A program made the position numbers and the translations under genes. A DNA stretch of 24,404 bases, from assembly GCA_027046105.1 (NCBI GenBank), contig JALTZQ010000022.1:771-25174 (forward strand), given 5' to 3'. How positions within the stretch are numbered: the stretch's first letter is position 1; each line of letters begins with the position of its first letter. Source of the DNA: Pyrodictiaceae archaeon (GTDB lineage Archaea; Thermoproteota; Thermoprotei_A; Sulfolobales; Pyrodictiaceae). Below are positions 21,353 through 24,404 of this stretch, one piece after another. A model generated the notes under the pieces. That model searched no databases. It was not told the DNA's origin and worked only from the letters and a program-made list of their open reading frames with translations.

Positions 21353-23269
21353 TTGGCTTCGCGTCCTTATGAGACCACCCTTCCCTGGCTCCTTATGGAG
21401 AAATCTCGCCATATGCCCGATGCTGCTGCGTTACGGTGGAAGCGCTATGGTATATGGCGTAGACTGTCCTGGGCCGAGTACCATAAGCTTGTACGCCAAG
21501 CTGCTCTAGGCCTTTACTCGCTAGGCTTGAGCCGGGATGATAAAGCAGCCTTTATCATGGGTAATAGGCCTTCGTGGCCTATCTACGAGCTTGGGGCTCA
21601 GAGCATAGGTGTTGTAACAGTAGGTGTCTACAAGGATAGCTTAGCTGATGAGGTAGCCTATATTCTTGGTCAGAGCGATGCAAGGATTGTGTTGGTCGAG
21701 GGCCAGGAACAGCTTGATAGGGTGCTAGAGGTTGTAGATAAGACTCGTGTGGAGAAAATAGTTGTTGACGAGACTAAGGGGCTACATCAGTATCGTGAAA
21801 AGCTTGGTGACCTCATTATAAGTTTTGGTGATTTACTGAGAAAGGGGAGGGAGCTCGAGGAATCCGAGCCAGGCCTTTACGAGAGACTCGTTAAGGACCT
21901 TGATCCAGACGATGTTATGGGCTTGTTCACGACTAGCGGCACCACTGGTTTACCCAAGCTGGCTATGCTTAGCCACAAAAACATGTTAGCTATGGCATAC
22001 CAGTTGAACCAAGTAGATCCCGTCGATCCTGGCTGGGAGTACGTCTCTATGCTCCCACCAGCATGGGTAGGAGAGCAGATGATGAGCATAGCGCTCCACT
22101 TACTTGTAGGCTTTCGTGTAAACTTCCCTGAGAAGCCAGATAGCCTATGGCACGACTTCCGCGAAATAGCACCCCACTTCCTATTCGCTCCACCCAGGGT
22201 GTGGGAGCGTATAGCTAAGGACATAATGGCTCGTATAGAGGATGCTGACCCCCTAAAGAGGGCATTCTACAAGCTCTCCATGTGGATAGGTTATCGTGCT
22301 GCCGAGAGTAGGTTAAGGCCAGGAAGAAGTAAACCTACACTGGCATGGCGTGTTCTACACTATATCGCTTACTGGCTTGCTCTACGCGCGATACTGGACA
22401 AGACAGGGCTCAAGAGGGTCCGTCGAGCTTATACCGGTGGTGCAATGCTAGCGCCAGACTACATGTACTTCTACCATGCCCTCGGTGTAAACCTGAAGCA
22501 AATCTATGGCCAAACAGAGGTAGCTGGAATAGCCATAGTCCACCCCGACGACGATGTGAGGCCCGAGACTGTTGGTAAGCCGTTACCAGAGACTGAGGTA
22601 AAGATAGCTGAGGATGGCGAGATACTAATTAGGAGCCCTGCAGTAATGAAGGGCTACTATAAGAACCCAGAGGCAACTAGGAAGACTATTCGTGATGGCT
22701 GGCTCTACACAGGCGATGTTGGCGAGCTAACCCCCGACGGACACCTCGTAATGCACGACCGTGCCAAAGAACTCTTCAAGTTATCGGATGGCACTGTCGT
22801 TGCTCCCCAAATCGTGCAAAACAAGCTAAAGTTTAGCCCCTACATAAGCGAGGCAGCCATAATAGGTGAAAACAAGCCTTACCTTGTAGCAATACTGAAC
22901 ATAGACTTTGAGACTGTATCTAGATGGGCTGAGAGAAGGCGAATACCTTTCACAAGCTATAGCGACTTATCACAGAAGCCCCAAGTCCTAGAGCTCCTAA
23001 AGAGAGAGGTGTCAAGGGCTAACAAGAGGCTACCAGATAAGCTACGGGTACGCAGATTCGCAAGCCTCTTCAAGGAGTTTCACCCAGATGATGGAGAAAT
23101 GACGCGTACTAGGAAGCTACGCAGGAAGGTGATAGAGGAGCGTTATCGTGGCCTAATAGAGGCGATGTACCGTGGCGATGAGTGGTATGACTTGACGGTA
23201 ATGATGAAGCTCGAGGATGGTAGGATAGTGCAAGCCTCTCGCCGAGTAAGGATAGTCACAGTGGAATAG
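21353..23269 (+). CDS. Long-chain-type acyl-CoA synthetase (AMP-forming)
   Basis: 638 aa, full length for the long-chain family. A3 is intact (FTTSGTTGLPKLAMLSH, about 192-208). A5 is IYGQTEVAG, A7 is GWLYTGDVGEL and A8 includes HDRAKELFKLSDG. The C-terminal end has the A10-type MTRTRKLRRKVIEERY with the catalytic Lys. It converts a carboxylic acid, ATP and CoA to acyl-CoA, AMP and PPi in the cytosol. It is nested between livG and livH, so the acid it activates is probably the one the transporter imports. The start is TTG, with GGTGG in the end of livG. The chain-length specificity cannot be read from the sequence. Confidence 0.92.
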   Translation: MASRPYETTLPWLLMEKSRHMPDAAALRWKRYGIWRRLSWAEYHKLVRQAALGLYSLGLSRDDKAAFIMGNRPSWPIYELGAQSIGVVTVGVYKDSLADEVAYILGQSDARIVLVEGQEQLDRVLEVVDKTRVEKIVVDETKGLHQYREKLGDLIISFGDLLRKGRELEESEPGLYERLVKDLDPDDVMGLFTTSGTTGLPKLAMLSHKNMLAMAYQLNQVDPVDPGWEYVSMLPPAWVGEQMMSIALHLLVGFRVNFPEKPDSLWHDFREIAPHFLFAPPRVWERIAKDIMARIEDADPLKRAFYKLSMWIGYRAAESRLRPGRSKPTLAWRVLHYIAYWLALRAILDKTGLKRVRRAYTGGAMLAPDYMYFYHALGVNLKQIYGQTEVAGIAIVHPDDDVRPETVGKPLPETEVKIAEDGEILIRSPAVMKGYYKNPEATRKTIRDGWLYTGDVGELTPDGHLVMHDRAKELFKLSDGTVVAPQIVQNKLKFSPYISEAAIIGENKPYLVAILNIDFETVSRWAERRRIPFTSYSDLSQKPQVLELLKREVSRANKRLPDKLRVRRFASLFKEFHPDDGEMTRTRKLRRKVIEERYRGLIEAMYRGDEWYDLTVMMKLEDGRIVQASRRVRIVTVE

Positions 23270-23293
23270 GGAGTAGTTGGGCTTAGCCACTCC
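23270..23293 (+). terminator. Hairpin with pyrimidine tail after the acyl-CoA synthetase gene
   Basis: GGAGT/ACTCC (23270-23274, 23289-23293) and GGCT/AGCC (23280-23283, 23285-23288) form a stem with a 5-base bulge on the left strand, directly after the stop and followed by TTTCTTCC. It could reduce transcription between the ligase and livH. A second small stem, GGTGT/ACACC, lies at 23342-23360 in the livH leader. Confidence 0.35.
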
Positions 23294-23380
23294 TTTCTTC
23301 CAAGTCCTTCCCCCGGGGTGTCATGAGACAGGCTGTGTCTTGGTGTCTTTGGAGAACACCTAGGGGGTGTAGGGCTTCGG

Positions 23381-24271
23381 ATGGTTGACTATGCATCGCT
23401 ACTTATAGGTACCACGGTTTCCGGGCTAGTGCTAGGCTTAATTTATGCAGCCCTCGCATTGGGCTACAATATTGTCTACCGTGTTAGCAAAGCTATTAAC
23501 TTGGCTCAGCCAGAGCAAGTTCTCTTTGCAGCCTACATAGCCTTCATAGCTACTATGTGGGCTGGGCTGAACGTTGTTGCAGCCATGGCGTTATCTCTTG
23601 TAGCTGGCTTTATACTAGGTGGTGTGCTTGAACGAGCAGTTGCTAGACCCCTACGTGGCCGTCCACCCGTAGCCTTGATGGCTGCTACTCTTGGAGTCTT
23701 CTACCTACTTCGTGGAGTTACAATGGTTGTCTCAGGCGGGTTTGAGACGGGCTCGCTCCCGGTACCAGATGAGCTATACCGGTTTGGCCCCATTGTCTTA
23801 GGGGCTAATGATATAGTTGCTATAGTGATTGCTGGAGGCTCACTTGCCGCCCTCATAGCGCTACACCAGTACACTCGGATAGGCGTTGCCATGAGAGCTG
23901 TAGCTGAGGATTCCTTCGGAGCAGCAGCTTATGGTCTCCCCGTTAAAGCATTGACGTTACTAAGCTGGGGTATTGCAGGCGCAGCAGCTTCAGCGGCAGC
24001 ACTATCACTTACAGTAAAGGCGCAGGTATCGCCAACACTAGACTACTATGCACTCAAGGCTCTTGTGGCAAGCCTACTAGCAGGCTTAGACAGTATCGCA
24101 GGTGTAGTTGTTGGAGGCCTCGTGCTGGGTCTCAGCGAGCAGTATGCATCACTTTTCCTAGACCCCTATCTCAAGGGGATAGGCGAGAGAATGGCCTTCA
24201 TAATAATGCTCATCGTACTACTTGTTAAGCCATACGGCCTCTTCGGCACGGAACGTATTGAACGAGTATAA
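23381..24271 (+). CDS. livH: LivH-type branched-chain amino acid ABC transporter permease
   Basis: 296 aa, the usual length, with about eight membrane helices. Family features are the N-terminal GLVLGLIYAALALGYNIVYR, the segment INLAQPEQVLFAAYIAF (normally NFAHGE-like and here changed to NLAQPE), TRIGVAMRAVAEDSFGAAAY and VVVGGLVLGLSEQYASLFLD. It forms half of the membrane channel with LivM. Substrates of the family include branched-chain amino acids, urea, amides and aromatic or aliphatic acids. GGGGGTG (23363-23369) lies upstream of the ATG. A strong ribosome binding site for livM begins 6 bases after its stop. Confidence 0.92.
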   Translation: MVDYASLLIGTTVSGLVLGLIYAALALGYNIVYRVSKAINLAQPEQVLFAAYIAFIATMWAGLNVVAAMALSLVAGFILGGVLERAVARPLRGRPPVALMAATLGVFYLLRGVTMVVSGGFETGSLPVPDELYRFGPIVLGANDIVAIVIAGGSLAALIALHQYTRIGVAMRAVAEDSFGAAAYGLPVKALTLLSWGIAGAAASAAALSLTVKAQVSPTLDYYALKALVASLLAGLDSIAGVVVGGLVLGLSEQYASLFLDPYLKGIGERMAFIIMLIVLLVKPYGLFGTERIERV

Positions 24272-24289
24272 GCGCTGGAGGTGAGGATT

Positions 24290-24404
24290 GTGCCTGCGGG
24301 CGTGTTCAAGGAGACTTATCGTGGTGAGATGGGGCTTCTAAGATACCCCATACACTATGTTGGCTTAATACTAGGTTTACTCCTGCTAGCTATCCTACCA
24401 TACC
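24290..24404 (+). CDS. livM: LivM-type permease, N-terminal fragment cut by the window edge
   Basis: 38 complete codons. A hydrophilic start (VFKETYRGEMGLLRYPIHY) is followed by the first membrane helix (VGLILGLLLLAILPY), as expected for LivM. GTG is preceded by a perfect GGAGGTGA ribosome binding site (24277-24284) with 5-base spacing, 18 bases after livH. The call rests mainly on context. Confidence 0.75.
   Translation, partial: MPAGVFKETYRGEMGLLRYPIHYVGLILGLLLLAILPY

Overview
The window looks like part of the chromosome of a hyperthermophilic crenarchaeon (Thermoproteota), most likely of the Desulfurococcales/Pyrodictiaceae type. The evidence is an ESCRT-III/CdvB cell-division paralogue, a PaREP1-family gene, an archaeal PPP-type protein phosphatase, a bifunctional phosphoglucose/phosphomannose isomerase, many GTG and TTG starts, heavy use of AGG and ATA codons, GGTGA-type ribosome binding sites and archaeal TATA boxes. 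The genus is inference. I see no rRNA, tRNA, CRISPR array or intact insertion sequence.

Layout. 1-700: two divergent ribbon-helix-helix (RHH) genes with TAGAG/CTCTA half-sites over the promoter of the second. 949-2440: a hemerythrin-DsrE pair facing a PsiE-like membrane gene. 2440-2850: a 410-base gap holding a GC-rich foldable segment ending in T6, a candidate non-coding RNA. 2850-4824: two small membrane-anchored unknowns and a PPP phosphatase. 4916-5614: a large dyad around a TATA box, then a PaREP1 gene. 5834-9059: a radical SAM enzyme, a small unknown, PGI/PMI and a small membrane protein. 9080-11698: a penicillin acylase-family hydrolase. 11921-15726: a peroxiredoxin, carbamate kinase, a K+ channel with an RCK domain, and an MFS transporter.

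15878-20341: a CdvB paralogue; a threonine synthase-like protein whose PLP lysine is replaced by Ile and which carries a C-terminal winged helix; a small membrane protein; a cupin; and an acyl-CoA-synthetase-like protein that has lost its phosphate-binding loop chemistry and the C-terminal catalytic lysine segment. 20498 to the right edge: a LivG-type ABC ATPase, an intact long-chain-type acyl-CoA synthetase, LivH, and the start of LivM. This arrangement suggests uptake of a carboxylic or fatty acid and its activation to a CoA thioester.

The strongest candidates for something undescribed are the PLP-fold/winged-helix protein (16632-18014), the degenerate acyl-CoA-synthetase-like protein divergent from the liv/ligase operon (18908-20341), and the structured RNA candidate at 2586-2713.
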